DNA of 64,000 bases from Brevibacillus porteri (GTDB lineage: Bacteria; Bacillota; Bacilli; Brevibacillales; Brevibacillaceae), in assembly GCF_003013475.1 (NCBI RefSeq), contig NZ_PXZO01000032.1, forward strand, positions 1 to 64,000, written 5' to 3'. Within the stretch, counting starts at the first letter, position 1, and each line of letters opens with the position of its first letter. The notes beneath the pieces are model-generated. The model had not been told where the DNA came from, searched no databases, and saw nothing but the letters and a program-made list of their open reading frames with translations. Below are positions 43,024 through 50,988 of this stretch, one piece after another. The position numbers and the translations under genes were made by a program.

Positions 43024-43997
43024 AGGAACGGGCAGATCAAACTATTTTTCGTGATGTACAGTTCACTGCATCGATGGAAGAGCGAGTGCGGCAGAGGGTG
43101 AGGCCTGGGACTGGGTGGATGACTGGTTGGAGGAAGCTAGCCTTGCCGGGCGTTGTGCTGACTATGGGCTTGCTATTGTGGTTCGGGCTCCCCATTCAGG
43201 AGAAGAGACAATCTGCACTGCATGAGGTGAGACCTTTACAACAAGAGACACAAGTACCCTCCTTGTTGCCAGGGGGCCAAATCGTTGAAGCGGATTTGTG
43301 GAAGCTGTCGCCTTCATTTTCTTCCACTTACAAAAATCAGTCCTTTTCTTATTTGGGAGAAAAGCCTGTCCGCATCATGACAGATCAGGACGGTTTCTAC
43401 GAAGGGCAGATGCAGCGGGTGATTTGGCTGTTGAATGGGGACTACACACAAGAAGTAGAGATCGCTGCTTACAACACCGATGGGAGCCGGCTGTCATTGG
43501 GCAGCTACGAGGCTATGGACCCGTTATACGATGCGGATGGTCATTTTCCATCAGGGATCGTGTTACCTGAACCGGGAAAATGGAAGCTGGAAGTAAGAGC
43601 AGGAGGCAAACATCTCGGACAAGTTTTTGTCGAAGTGAAAAAAGGGATAGCACCTGCGAACCGTCAACTAGTTGGGCCTATCATTCATCAGTTTTTGCAG
43701 ACGGAAAGCATTAAGCTGGGGTGGCTGGGAAAACACCGCGAGATTAACGTCGAGCTCCTCGGCGTAGAAGCACCAGATGCTGAAAAACGAACGGTATACG
43801 CTTGGGTGAAAATAGCGGGAAGCAATTCTTCCGCGCTCAGTGCACCAATGGTCTTTCAAATCGCCTACAATGGGAATGAGTATCGGGTAACTGACTTCCA
43901 AATGCCCGGAGATGGCAGCAACTACCAGGGCAGTCTGCAAAAACTATTTCCACCTAAAGTGCTAGAGCAAGTTCACAATCGATCAAAAACAAAGTAA
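42993..43997 (+). CDS. Putative anti-sigma factor, single-pass membrane protein
   Basis: 334 residues. A short cytoplasmic N-terminus (about 45 residues, MDENRWLKDLKERADQTIF) and one transmembrane helix (LALPGVVLTMGLLLWFGLPI) precede a ~265-residue outer domain. The outer part has beta-rich segments (DGFYEGQMQRVIWLLNGDYTQEVEIAAY; PGKWKLEVRAGGKHLGQVFVEV) like carbohydrate-binding or Ig-like folds. There is no zinc-binding anti-sigma motif. Overlap with the sigma gene supports the role; otherwise unknown. Confidence 0.7.
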   Translation: MDENRWLKDLKERADQTIFRDVQFTASMEERVRQRVRPGTGWMTGWRKLALPGVVLTMGLLLWFGLPIQEKRQSALHEVRPLQQETQVPSLLPGGQIVEADLWKLSPSFSSTYKNQSFSYLGEKPVRIMTDQDGFYEGQMQRVIWLLNGDYTQEVEIAAYNTDGSRLSLGSYEAMDPLYDADGHFPSGIVLPEPGKWKLEVRAGGKHLGQVFVEVKKGIAPANRQLVGPIIHQFLQTESIKLGWLGKHREINVELLGVEAPDAEKRTVYAWVKIAGSNSSALSAPMVFQIAYNGNEYRVTDFQMPGDGSNYQGSLQKLFPPKVLEQVHNRSKTK

Positions 43998-44004
43998 GAA
44001 TGAC

Positions 44005-44040
44005 AAAACGGACCTTTGCCTAAAAGAAGGTCCGTTTTTA
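44005..44040. terminator. Terminator between the sigma operon and the acetyltransferase
   Basis: ACGGACCTT (44008-44016) pairs with AAGGTCCGT (44027-44035), with A-rich and T-rich flanks on either side, so it works in both directions. Confidence 0.88.
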
Positions 44041-44051
44041 GCTGTTCATGT

Positions 44052-44930
44052 TTATCCGTATATTTGAGCTCCTATCGCCCAGTACGTCCCAGCCCGGCGT
44101 GGCAGGCTATCAGTATTCGCAACCATCACTGGGGGATGAGAAACCTGTATGAAGCCGTTTTGCTCCAAATAAGTGTGAAATGCTGTTTGCTCATCTGGTA
44201 CGTCTATCCGCACACGTCCGGTATGATTTTGTGTCAGCTTGTACAGGATGTGTTCAGCCATGATCGCATTTTCTGCGACGATCGGTCCCGCGATAAGGTT
44301 GACTGGGCCTTGGACGGCGAAGCCATACCCGATGATTTTGCTGGAGCGATTTTTGACTACCAGACAGGTGGTGGCTTGTCTCATGCGTGTCTCGAGAAAA
44401 TGAGTGCGTCTGCTACCCAGTGCTGCTTTGTCCAATTCAACCACACTCGAGAAATCGTCCAAATCCATTGGTACCATTTCGAATTCGTCAATGGCTTCGT
44501 TTTGCAGAGGTGCTTCAGGCACAAAGCGTTCAGCTATAAACTTTCGAATACGATCCACTGTCTGGAACCTGAGATTTTTGTACAATGGCTCTCCTTCTGG
44601 AGTTGCAATGAGCATGATCGTTGTATCGGTAGAAACAGACGTCATGCAAGCCTGCATGAGCTGGCGGCCAAATCCTTTGCCTTGTGACGAGGGATGGACG
44701 ATCACCATACCGATGCTCGCAAGCTTGTCATCGTACGGGATGATAGCCGCACATGAAAGGAGGGTGCCACTCGCGTCTTTGTGACCGAATACGGTGCCGA
44801 TAGACAGAATTGTGTGAATTTCAGGTTCGTCGTAATCCCAGCCTACGGAATCAGATAAGGTAATGAGTCCGGGAATATCTACTATCGTCAAGCAATGCAA
44901 GCAAGAGTCAACGCTGTTCACTTTGATCAT
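44052..44930 (-). CDS. Two-domain GNAT acetyltransferase
   Basis: 292 residues. The N-terminal GNAT domain has the acetyl-CoA loop QGKGFGRQL near residue 84 and the segment LIATPEGEPLYKNLRFQTV. The C-terminal half (YGFAVQGPVNLIAGPIVAENAIMAEHIL...) looks like a second, degenerate GNAT fold, as in YitI/Eis-like two-domain proteins. The acceptor is unknown. The ATG follows ACGGAGA, and a 40-codon frame upstream overlaps its start by 23 bases. Confidence 0.85.
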   Translation of the reverse strand: MIKVNSVDSCLHCLTIVDIPGLITLSDSVGWDYDEPEIHTILSIGTVFGHKDASGTLLSCAAIIPYDDKLASIGMVIVHPSSQGKGFGRQLMQACMTSVSTDTTIMLIATPEGEPLYKNLRFQTVDRIRKFIAERFVPEAPLQNEAIDEFEMVPMDLDDFSSVVELDKAALGSRRTHFLETRMRQATTCLVVKNRSSKIIGYGFAVQGPVNLIAGPIVAENAIMAEHILYKLTQNHTGRVRIDVPDEQTAFHTYLEQNGFIQVSHPPVMVANTDSLPRRAGTYWAIGAQIYG

Positions 44931-45030
44931 TCTCCGTTTCTTTCGTTGTGTTCACGGCGGTATCGCCTAATGCTTCCGCAACTTTTTTACGTGTAGCGTC
45001 CAGGCGTTTCGCAGCTCCATGCTCATGCAG
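44908..45030 (-). CDS. Possible small ORF with CTG start, overlapping the acetyltransferase start
   Basis: A reverse-strand frame encodes HEHGAAKRLDATRKKVAEAL and a Thr/Glu/Gln-rich tail, about 40 residues, ending at 44908. It has natural-looking codon use but no ATG/GTG/TTG between an in-frame stop and this segment. A CTG at 45030 lies seven bases after GGAG. It may be a real small protein with a rare start, or a truncated gene remnant. Function unknown. Confidence 0.3.
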   Translation of the reverse strand: MHEHGAAKRLDATRKKVAEALGDTAVNTTKETENDQSEQR

Positions 45031-45114
45031 CGGATCACTCCATGCTATTTACCACTTTAGCACAGGAAAAGTTTGGATACGAGAAAAAGGAGGCAAATGC
45101 CCGATTCTCTTTGG

Positions 45115-45144
45115 TTGCTCTTTATATCATCGGTTTGTTATAAT
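45115..45144 (+). promoter_or_regulatory. SigA-type promoter of lepA
   Basis: TTGCTC (45115-45120), 18 bases, TATAAT (45139-45144), about 75 bases before the lepA start. The rest of the ~190 bases between the divergent acetyltransferase region and lepA shows nothing further I can name. Confidence 0.6.
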
Positions 45145-45218
45145 TACTGTTAGTGTATTTTTTGTGAGGCGCAATCTGAACGTTTGAATGGATTCGCGTG
45201 GGAGGGAACGAACAACAC

Positions 45219-47036
45219 ATGGATCGTCGTGAAAGACAAAAAAGGATACGAAATTTTTCCATCATCGCCCACATTGACCATGGAAAGTCGACGCTGGCAG
45301 ACCGTATTTTGGAGCTGACCGGTGCTTTGACTGCACGTGAGATGGAAGCCCAGTTTCTTGACACGATGGAGCTGGAAAAAGAGCGCGGGATTACGATTAA
45401 GCTCAATGCCGTGCGTTTGAACTATAAAGCAGATGACGGTGAGGAATACATTCTCCACCTGATTGACACCCCTGGACACGTCGACTTTACGTATGAAGTA
45501 TCCCGCAGTTTGGCTGCTTGTGAAGGGGCTATTCTCGTCGTGGATGCGGCACAAGGGATCGAAGCCCAGACATTGGCAAACGTCTATTTGGCGTTGGACA
45601 GCGACCTGGAGATCATTCCGGTTATCAACAAAATCGACCTGCCGAGCGCAGAGCCTGAGCGCGTGAAGCAAGAGGTTGAAGACGTAATTGGTCTGGATGC
45701 CAGCGACGCGGTTCTGACATCTGCCAAAGCAGGTATCGGGATTAAAGAAGTGCTGGAAGCGGTTGTGCAAAAAGTACCGGCTCCAGAGGGAGATCCAGAT
45801 GCACCTCTGCAAGCTTTGATTTTTGACTCCTATTTTGATGCGTATCGTGGCGTTATTGCCTCTATCCGTGTCATCAACGGGACCTTGAAAAAGGGTATGA
45901 AAATCAAGATGATGGCAACAGGCAAGTCGTTTGAGGTAACAGAAATCGGTACCTCTACACCACGCCAAACACAAGTTGAAGAGTTAACGGTTGGAGACGT
46001 AGGTTACGTAGCAGCTTCCATTAAAACGGTGGGAGACACCAGTGTGGGGGATACCATTACAGATGCGAATCGCCCTGCACCTGAACCGCTACCTGGCTAC
46101 CGCAAGATTAACCCGATGGTATTCTGCGGTCTGTACCCAATCGAAACAAACGAGTACAACGATCTGCGTGATGCGTTGGAAAAGCTCCAGCTCAACGATG
46201 CGTCTCTGCAGTTTGAACCGGAGACTTCCCAAGCACTTGGCTTTGGTTTCCGTTGTGGTTTCTTGGGACTTCTGCACATGGAGATCATCCAGGAGCGGAT
46301 CGAACGGGAATTCAACATTAACTTGATTACTACCGCGCCGAGCGTTATTTATCGCATTACCAAAACGAACGGCGAAGTATTCGAAATCGACAACCCGTCT
46401 AAAATGCCAGAAGCGCAAAAGATCGAAATGGTCGAGGAGCCTTACGTTACTGCGACGGTCATGGTGCCAAAAGAATACGTCGGCGATGTTATGCAGCTGT
46501 GCCAAGGTAAGCGCGGTGAGTTTCTTGACATGCAGTACTTAGGTGAGAATCGCGTGCAGCTGAAGTACGACATGCCATTGTCCGAGATCGTCTACGATTT
46601 CTTTGACATGCTGAAGTCGGGAACAAAAGGATATGCGTCCTTTGACTACGAACTGGGTGGCTACAAAGCTTCCAAGCTGGTGAAAATGGATATTCTCCTC
46701 AACAGCGAAGTGGTGGATGCTCTGTCGTTTATCGTACACAAAGATACAGCCTATGCTCGTGGTAAGGTCATCTGCGAAAAGCTGAAGGAATTGATTCCTC
46801 GCCAGCAATTCGAGGTGCCGATTCAAGCGACGATCGGGCACAAGGTTGTAGCTCGTGAAACGATCAGTGCGTTGCGTAAAAACGTTCTTGCCAAATGTTA
46901 CGGTGGGGATATCTCACGTAAGCGCAAACTGCTCGAAAAGCAAAAAGAAGGAAAGAAGCGCATGAAGTCTGTCGGTTCCGTAGAGGTACCACAAGAAGCA
47001 TTTATGGCTGTATTGCGCATGGATGATAAGAAGTAG
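45219..47036 (+). CDS. lepA: Elongation factor 4 (LepA)
   Basis: Ribosome-bound GTPase that can back-translocate ribosomes and affects initiation and subunit assembly. G1 [10 protein letters not shown]3 DTPGHVDF and G4 NKIDLP are intact; the LepA-specific C-terminus ends [25 protein letters not shown]...[10 protein letters not shown]. 605 residues from ATG 45219, matching the B. subtilis N-terminus better than GTG 45198. Its last 33 bases recur, slightly diverged, at 48487-48519. Confidence 0.96.
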   Translation: MDRRERQKRIRNFSIIAHIDHGKSTLADRILELTGALTAREMEAQFLDTMELEKERGITIKLNAVRLNYKADDGEEYILHLIDTPGHVDFTYEVSRSLAACEGAILVVDAAQGIEAQTLANVYLALDSDLEIIPVINKIDLPSAEPERVKQEVEDVIGLDASDAVLTSAKAGIGIKEVLEAVVQKVPAPEGDPDAPLQALIFDSYFDAYRGVIASIRVINGTLKKGMKIKMMATGKSFEVTEIGTSTPRQTQVEELTVGDVGYVAASIKTVGDTSVGDTITDANRPAPEPLPGYRKINPMVFCGLYPIETNEYNDLRDALEKLQLNDASLQFEPETSQALGFGFRCGFLGLLHMEIIQERIEREFNINLITTAPSVIYRITKTNGEVFEIDNPSKMPEAQKIEMVEEPYVTATVMVPKEYVGDVMQLCQGKRGEFLDMQYLGENRVQLKYDMPLSEIVYDFFDMLKSGTKGYASFDYELGGYKASKLVKMDILLNSEVVDALSFIVHKDTAYARGKVICEKLKELIPRQQFEVPIQATIGHKVVARETISALRKNVLAKCYGGDISRKRKLLEKQKEGKKRMKSVGSVEVPQEAFMAVLRMDDKK

Positions 47037-47042
47037 CACTCT

Positions 47043-47090
47043 CCCCCACCGTACTGCCACCAAATTGGCGAAATGGTGGGGGATTTATTT
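47043..47090 (+). terminator. Terminator downstream of lepA
   Basis: CCCCCACC (47043-47050) pairs with GGTGGGGG (47075-47082), followed by ATTTATTT. Confidence 0.65.
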
Positions 47091-47245
47091 ACCTTCATAC
47101 ATAATTTACCCGAAGGTTAACGGCATGAAATGGGATGTAGAATGCGACGACATACGCAGAATTTTCAAATCTGCTTCTGTCGTCTTTCTTTTTGCAGATT
47201 CCGTTCTGTTGACATGAAAACTCGACCCTGGGGAGGATCGATTGG

Positions 47246-47458
47246 TCACCAAGGATGTGGTGGTTGGGGATGATTAGTTACAGGTGGTATCGCTGGTGGG
47301 TGTGGTACAGGAGTTGGAGGATGAGGATCGAGGCTGTGTGGTGGCCAAGGAGTTGGTGGATGAGGGATTTCACTCGATGGCGGAAATTCTGGATTTGGTA
47401 AGTTACAATCTGGTGGACAATTAGATTTTGCTTGGGAATCGTTATTGGTTGGTGACAA
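47246..47458 (-). CDS. Possible small proline-rich protein
   Basis: A 70-residue frame starting at TTG 47458, with AAGAAGGTAG upstream. After about 25 mixed residues, including two Cys (CPPDC), it becomes repetitive in Pro and His (PHPPTPWPPH, PHPPTPVPHPP, HPQPPHPW). Such frames can arise by chance from G-rich DNA, so this is tentative. It lies in the segment inserted between lepA and hemW and has no recognised domain. Confidence 0.35.
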   Translation of the reverse strand: MSPTNNDSQAKSNCPPDCNLPNPEFPPSSEIPHPPTPWPPHSLDPHPPTPVPHPPAIPPVTNHPQPPHPW

Positions 47459-47533
47459 TCAGAACTACCTTCTTTACTTGTTTGTAGTATCAAGTAATGG
47501 AGGAGACATTATTCAAATGGATTAGGGAAGCAA

Positions 47534-47575
47534 GTAATAGTAAGGGGTACCGCCAACAATATGGAGGTACCCCAA
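47534..47575 (-). terminator. Hairpin downstream of the isochorismatase-family gene
   Basis: GGGGTACC (47534-47541 region, forward strand) pairs with GGTACCCC (ending near 47575); on the reverse strand it is followed by TTACTATTACTT. The T-run is weak. The position just after the reverse-strand stop suits a terminator. Confidence 0.45.
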
Positions 47576-47582
47576 GTGGGTT

Positions 47583-48215
47583 CTATTTGACAAGTTCGTT
47601 CTGCGCTCGATAACTTTCGATTACATGTTGATAGCCGGGAAGGTTACTGGCTAGTAAATCACCAAAACCTTCGACGTTGTTGCGCCAATCCCGTTGTAAC
47701 TCGCACGCTACACTAAACCAGTTCATGAGTTGCACGCCAGCGTGTGCCATGCGCATTAACGAGGCCTCCGCTACCTGTTTGCTGAAAGTGCCAGAAGCGT
47801 CGGTGACAACGAATGCTTCATACCCCGCATGAAGAGCGGAAAGTGCAGGGAAACTTACGCAGACATCGGTAACCACACCGGCAATGATAAGTTGCTTCTT
47901 GCCGGTTGCCTGGATTGCTTTTACAAAATCCTCATTATCCCACGCATTGATCTGTCCTGGACGAGCAATCTTGGGAGCTTCTGGAAAGAGTTCGACAAGT
48001 TCCTTGATTAATGGACCGTTTGGGCCACTCTCGAAGCTTGTGGTAAGAATGACAGGCAAATTGAAAAATTTCGCGGTCTTAGCTAGAGCCATGACATTGT
48101 TCTTGAATTCATCAACCCCGTAATCACGTACAAGTCCAGAAATAAGGCCGGTTTGATGATCAATCAGAAGAACAGCAGCATCATTTTGAGAAATACGGGA
48201 ATAGAGATCAGTCAT
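47583..48215 (-). CDS. Isochorismatase-family hydrolase (YcaC-like)
   Basis: 210 residues from ATG 48215, with GAGGAGGA seven bases upstream. The cysteine-hydrolase fold has Asp in VLLIDHQTG, the cis-peptide/nucleophile motif GVVTDVCV and the C-terminal half typical of YcaC-like enzymes (SLMRMAHAGVQLMNWFSVACELQRDW). The natural substrate is unknown. It lies alone in the lepA-hemW gap, on the opposite strand to the operon, with a perfect palindrome upstream. Confidence 0.87.
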   Translation of the reverse strand: MTDLYSRISQNDAAVLLIDHQTGLISGLVRDYGVDEFKNNVMALAKTAKFFNLPVILTTSFESGPNGPLIKELVELFPEAPKIARPGQINAWDNEDFVKAIQATGKKQLIIAGVVTDVCVSFPALSALHAGYEAFVVTDASGTFSKQVAEASLMRMAHAGVQLMNWFSVACELQRDWRNNVEGFGDLLASNLPGYQHVIESYRAQNELVK

Positions 48216-48264
48216 TTCATAATCCTCCTCAAAAACAAGTAACAACTCTAACATGTCTATTCGA

Positions 48265-48280
48265 AATGAAACGTTTCATT
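48265..48280. promoter_or_regulatory. 16-bp perfect palindrome, candidate operator
   Basis: AATGAAACGTTTCATT is its own reverse complement and lies 50-65 bases upstream of the isochorismatase-family start. It resembles operators of LacI- or TetR-type repressors. It is two bases shorter than a CcpA cre site, and no regulator gene is adjacent. Confidence 0.45.
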
Positions 48281-48358
48281 CACGAATCTGAACAACCGAC
48301 TTTTCGCGTAAATCTCTCCACTGAATAACGACTACTTTTAGGAGCATAGAAGTCATGT

Positions 48359-48388
48359 TTGACTCGATATAGAAAAATACACTATGAT
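48359..48388 (+). promoter_or_regulatory. SigA-type promoter reading toward hemW
   Basis: TTGACT (48359-48364), 18 bases, TATGAT (48383-48388). It reads across the lepA 3' remnant and its terminator into hemW. Confidence 0.5.
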
Positions 48389-48474
48389 AATCAAGCTGTT
48401 ACAAATGCTTGTTGTATCAATGTTTGCAGTCGATTCTCTTATTTACTGTGTTACAATAAAATTAACGAGGTCAA

Positions 48475-48519
48475 TCAAAGGCGTATATGGCTGTTTTACG
48501 CATGGATGATAAGAAGTAG
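48475..48519 (+). pseudogene. Remnant copy of the lepA 3' end
   Basis: The 33 bases at 48487-48519 match the last 33 bases of lepA (47004-47036) at 31 positions and encode the same [10 protein letters not shown]-stop. Both mismatches are synonymous (GTA/GTT and TTG/TTA). The preceding 12 bases are about half identical, and homology then fades. A terminator follows directly, as expected behind the original lepA end. Confidence 0.85.
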
Positions 48520-48520
48520 G

Positions 48521-48545
48521 CCTGACCTTGTGTCAGGTCTTTTCC
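48521..48545 (+). terminator. Terminator behind the lepA remnant
   Basis: CCTGAC (48521-48526) pairs with GTCAGG (48532-48537), followed by TCTTTTCC. Possibly the ancestral lepA attenuator before hemW. Confidence 0.6.
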
Positions 48546-48609
48546 ATTAAAGAGGTTGTCAAAAAAGTTGTCTTTTGAACAACTCAATTATAAAAGGAGG
48601 GAAAGGGAC

Positions 48610-49752
48610 ATGATGCCACAATCGGTTTACATTCACATTCCCTTTTGTACAAATAAATGCTACTACTGTGACTTCAACTCATTTGTGACGAGCAATCCGC
48701 AGCTCATTTGGGATTACTTAGACGCATTGAAAAGCGAGATGGAGCTTACTTTTAGCCAGCAACCGATCGAGCAGGTGAAAACGATTTTTGTCGGCGGAGG
48801 GACGCCTACGTTTCTCGATCATGCCCAAATGCGCGCGTTTTTGGAAATCGTACAAAAGCAATTGGGCAAGTACTGGGCGGATGATATCGAGTTTTCAATG
48901 GAAGCGAATCCGGGAACGACAGACGTGGAAAAGCTGCGAATCATGCGTGAGCTGGGTGTCAATCGTCTGAGTTTTGGTGTGCAGTCCTTTGACGACGCGC
49001 TCTTAAAACGTTTGGGACGAATCCATGACCAGGAAGCCGTGTACCGCAGTATCGATAATGCGAAAAAAGTAGGCTTCGACAACTTCAGCATCGACCTGAT
49101 GTTTGGATTGCCGGATCAGACACTAGACATTTTCCGCCAGACGTTGGACAAGGCGTTTGGGCTAGGTACCACCCATTTCTCCGCGTACAGTCTCAAGGTG
49201 GAGGAGAACACGCTGTTCCACACGCTCTACCAGAAGGATCAGCTGCCACTGCCATCGGAAGAGACGGAGCTTGAGATGTACATGGTATTAATAGAAGAGA
49301 TGGAGCGTCACGGGTACAAGCAGTATGAAATCAGCAATTTTGCAAAACCGGGCTTCGAGAGCAAACATAATAAAACCTATTGGCTCAATCGTGAATATTA
49401 TGGGGTGGGTGCAGGTGCCCACGGCTATGTGTGCGGCCATCGACATGTGAATGCTGGCCCGCTTGCGATTTACATGCAGAAGTGCAAGGAAGGGCTGCCG
49501 CGTGTTGAACAATTCGAGGTGCCGCGCGAGGATGCCATGGAGGAACAGATGATTTTGGGGCTGAGGTTGAGAGAAGGAGTTGACCTTTCGGCGTTTGCAT
49601 CCCGTTTTGGTGCAACTGTTCATGATGTTTTTGGGACAATAATAGAAGAGGAGGTAACCAAAGGAATGCTGGAAGAACAGGATGGGTTTTTGAAGCTGAC
49701 GAAACAGGGGCTTCCGCTCGGAAATGAGGTATTTGCGCGCTTTCTCCGTTAA
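48610..49752 (+). CDS. hemW: HemW, radical SAM haem chaperone (coproporphyrinogen III oxidase-like)
   Basis: 380 residues. The radical SAM cluster motif C-x3-C-x2-C is CTNKCYYC near residue 20; GGGTPTFL binds SAM. The second half has the HemN_C region. Proteins of this length without the N-terminal HemN extension act in haem insertion rather than as oxidases. AAAGGAGGG fixes the start at 48610. It follows lepA in related genomes, but here the two are separated by ~1.5 kb of inserted sequence. Confidence 0.93.
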   Translation: MMPQSVYIHIPFCTNKCYYCDFNSFVTSNPQLIWDYLDALKSEMELTFSQQPIEQVKTIFVGGGTPTFLDHAQMRAFLEIVQKQLGKYWADDIEFSMEANPGTTDVEKLRIMRELGVNRLSFGVQSFDDALLKRLGRIHDQEAVYRSIDNAKKVGFDNFSIDLMFGLPDQTLDIFRQTLDKAFGLGTTHFSAYSLKVEENTLFHTLYQKDQLPLPSEETELEMYMVLIEEMERHGYKQYEISNFAKPGFESKHNKTYWLNREYYGVGAGAHGYVCGHRHVNAGPLAIYMQKCKEGLPRVEQFEVPREDAMEEQMILGLRLREGVDLSAFASRFGATVHDVFGTIIEEEVTKGMLEEQDGFLKLTKQGLPLGNEVFARFLR

Positions 49753-49810
49753 GTACAAAGGAAACTCGCGAAAAATGAGATTTTTTGTCTCCGGAACTCG
49801 CTCAAGTTCG

Positions 49811-49839
49811 TTGACAAATCCTTCTACTATTGATACCTT
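49811..49839 (+). promoter_or_regulatory. SigA-type promoter of the hrcA operon
   Basis: TTGACA (49811-49816), 17 bases, TACCTT (49834-49839). The -35 is perfect and the -10 weak; the CIRCE element begins 12 bases downstream. Confidence 0.55.
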
Positions 49840-49850
49840 AGTATATAGAT

Positions 49851-49877
49851 TTAGCACTCGATAAGCATGAGTGCTAA
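49851..49877 (+). promoter_or_regulatory. CIRCE operator (HrcA-binding)
   Basis: TTAGCACTC, nine bases, GAGTGCTAA: both arms match the CIRCE consensus exactly. HrcA binds here with help from GroEL and represses the operon at normal temperature. Confidence 0.97.
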
Positions 49878-49904
49878 CAATCCAACAGGAGGCGAGCGAC
49901 ATCC

Positions 49905-50930
49905 ATGTTATCAGATCGTCAACAAATGATTTTAAACGCGATTGTCGATAATTACATTCATTCTGCCGAACCTGTTGGCTCCCGAACCATTTCCAAACGG
50001 GACGACATCGGATTCTCTTCGGCAACGATACGCAACGAGATGTCTGACTTGGAGGAGCTGGGATACTTAGAACAGCCCCACACATCGGCGGGACGTGTGC
50101 CTTCTACAAAAGGATACCGCTTCTACGTCGATAACTTGATTCAGCCTCATCTTTTGGAGGAAGCTGAATTGGGTAAACTAAAGCAGTTGTTTGCCGAACG
50201 TATTCTCCATTCTGAACAAGTGGTAGAGTACACTGCCCAGATTCTCTCTCAGCTGACAAACTACACGGCGATTGTCTTGGGTCCAGAGATTTTTGAGCAT
50301 CGGTTAAAACATATTCAAATCGTTCCTTTGAATGAAACACAGGCTGTGGCGATTGTGGTGACGCATACCGGACGAGTGGAGAACAAGCTGATCGATCTTC
50401 CAGAAGGCATTGGTGCCGGGGAAATCGAGAGACTCGTCAATCTGTTGAATGGAAAGCTGACCGATGTACCACTATGGCAGCTGCGGCAACGTCTTTATCA
50501 AGAGATTTCGGGTGAAATGCAACGTCATACGGAGCAGTATGAAGAAATTCTTCAGTTCCTCAACAACTCGCTGACACAAGAAGAAGAACGAGTATACTTA
50601 CGCGGTGCGACCAAGATCTTGAACCAGCCGGAATTCCGAGACGTGGATAAAGTCAAGGATATTCTGGAGCTATTGGAGCAGCACGATCAATTGCTGAATG
50701 TGATCGGCATGCAGGGTGATGGTTTAACGGTACGCATCGGACAGGAAAACCAGCTAGACGCGATTAAGCAATGCAGTATTATTACCACTTCTTATTCGCT
50801 TGGAGGCAAGCCGGTGGGAATGGTAGGGATACTTGGTCCGACGCGAATGGAATACGGCAAGGTCATTACAGTGCTCAACCATTTGGCGGAAGGCCTATCG
50901 CGCATGCTGACTTCGCAGTTTGAGAAATAA
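49905..50930 (+). CDS. hrcA: Heat-inducible transcription repressor HrcA
   Basis: Represses class I heat-shock genes through CIRCE. The N-terminal winged helix includes NYIHSAEPVGSRTISKR and FSSATIRNEMSDLEELGYLEQPHTSAGRVPS; a GAF-like dimerisation domain follows. 341 residues. First gene of hrcA-grpE-dnaK-dnaJ and autoregulated through the site upstream. Confidence 0.96.
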   Translation: MLSDRQQMILNAIVDNYIHSAEPVGSRTISKRDDIGFSSATIRNEMSDLEELGYLEQPHTSAGRVPSTKGYRFYVDNLIQPHLLEEAELGKLKQLFAERILHSEQVVEYTAQILSQLTNYTAIVLGPEIFEHRLKHIQIVPLNETQAVAIVVTHTGRVENKLIDLPEGIGAGEIERLVNLLNGKLTDVPLWQLRQRLYQEISGEMQRHTEQYEEILQFLNNSLTQEEERVYLRGATKILNQPEFRDVDKVKDILELLEQHDQLLNVIGMQGDGLTVRIGQENQLDAIKQCSIITTSYSLGGKPVGMVGILGPTRMEYGKVITVLNHLAEGLSRMLTSQFEK

Positions 50931-50988
50931 ATGGAGTGAATGGCTAAACAGTCTTTTGACTGGGAAAGGCCGCCAGGAGGTAGTGACG

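Larger units (their letters stand above)
48216..48609 (+). other. Intergenic region before hemW
   Basis: About 390 bases without an intact gene. From left to right: a 16-bp perfect palindrome (48265-48280), a forward SigA-type promoter (48359-48388), the decayed copy of the lepA 3' end (48475-48519), a terminator (48521-48545) and the hemW ribosome site. Confidence 0.7.

Noticed and set aside
45098-45154. 18-codon plus-strand ORF behind AAAAGGAGGCAA upstream of lepA as a leader peptide
   Set aside because: The lepA -35 and -10 boxes lie inside it, so it would not be in the lepA transcript, and no regulatory logic is visible.
47216-47245. TCGACCCTGGGGAGGATCGA-type inverted repeat as an insertion-sequence end
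   Set aside because: It occurs once, has no partner repeat or transposase, and is better read as a weak hairpin near the proline-rich ORF.
48265-48280. Palindrome upstream of the isochorismatase gene as a CcpA cre site
   Set aside because: The cre consensus has two more bases between the TGAAA and TTTCA arms; this site is too short.
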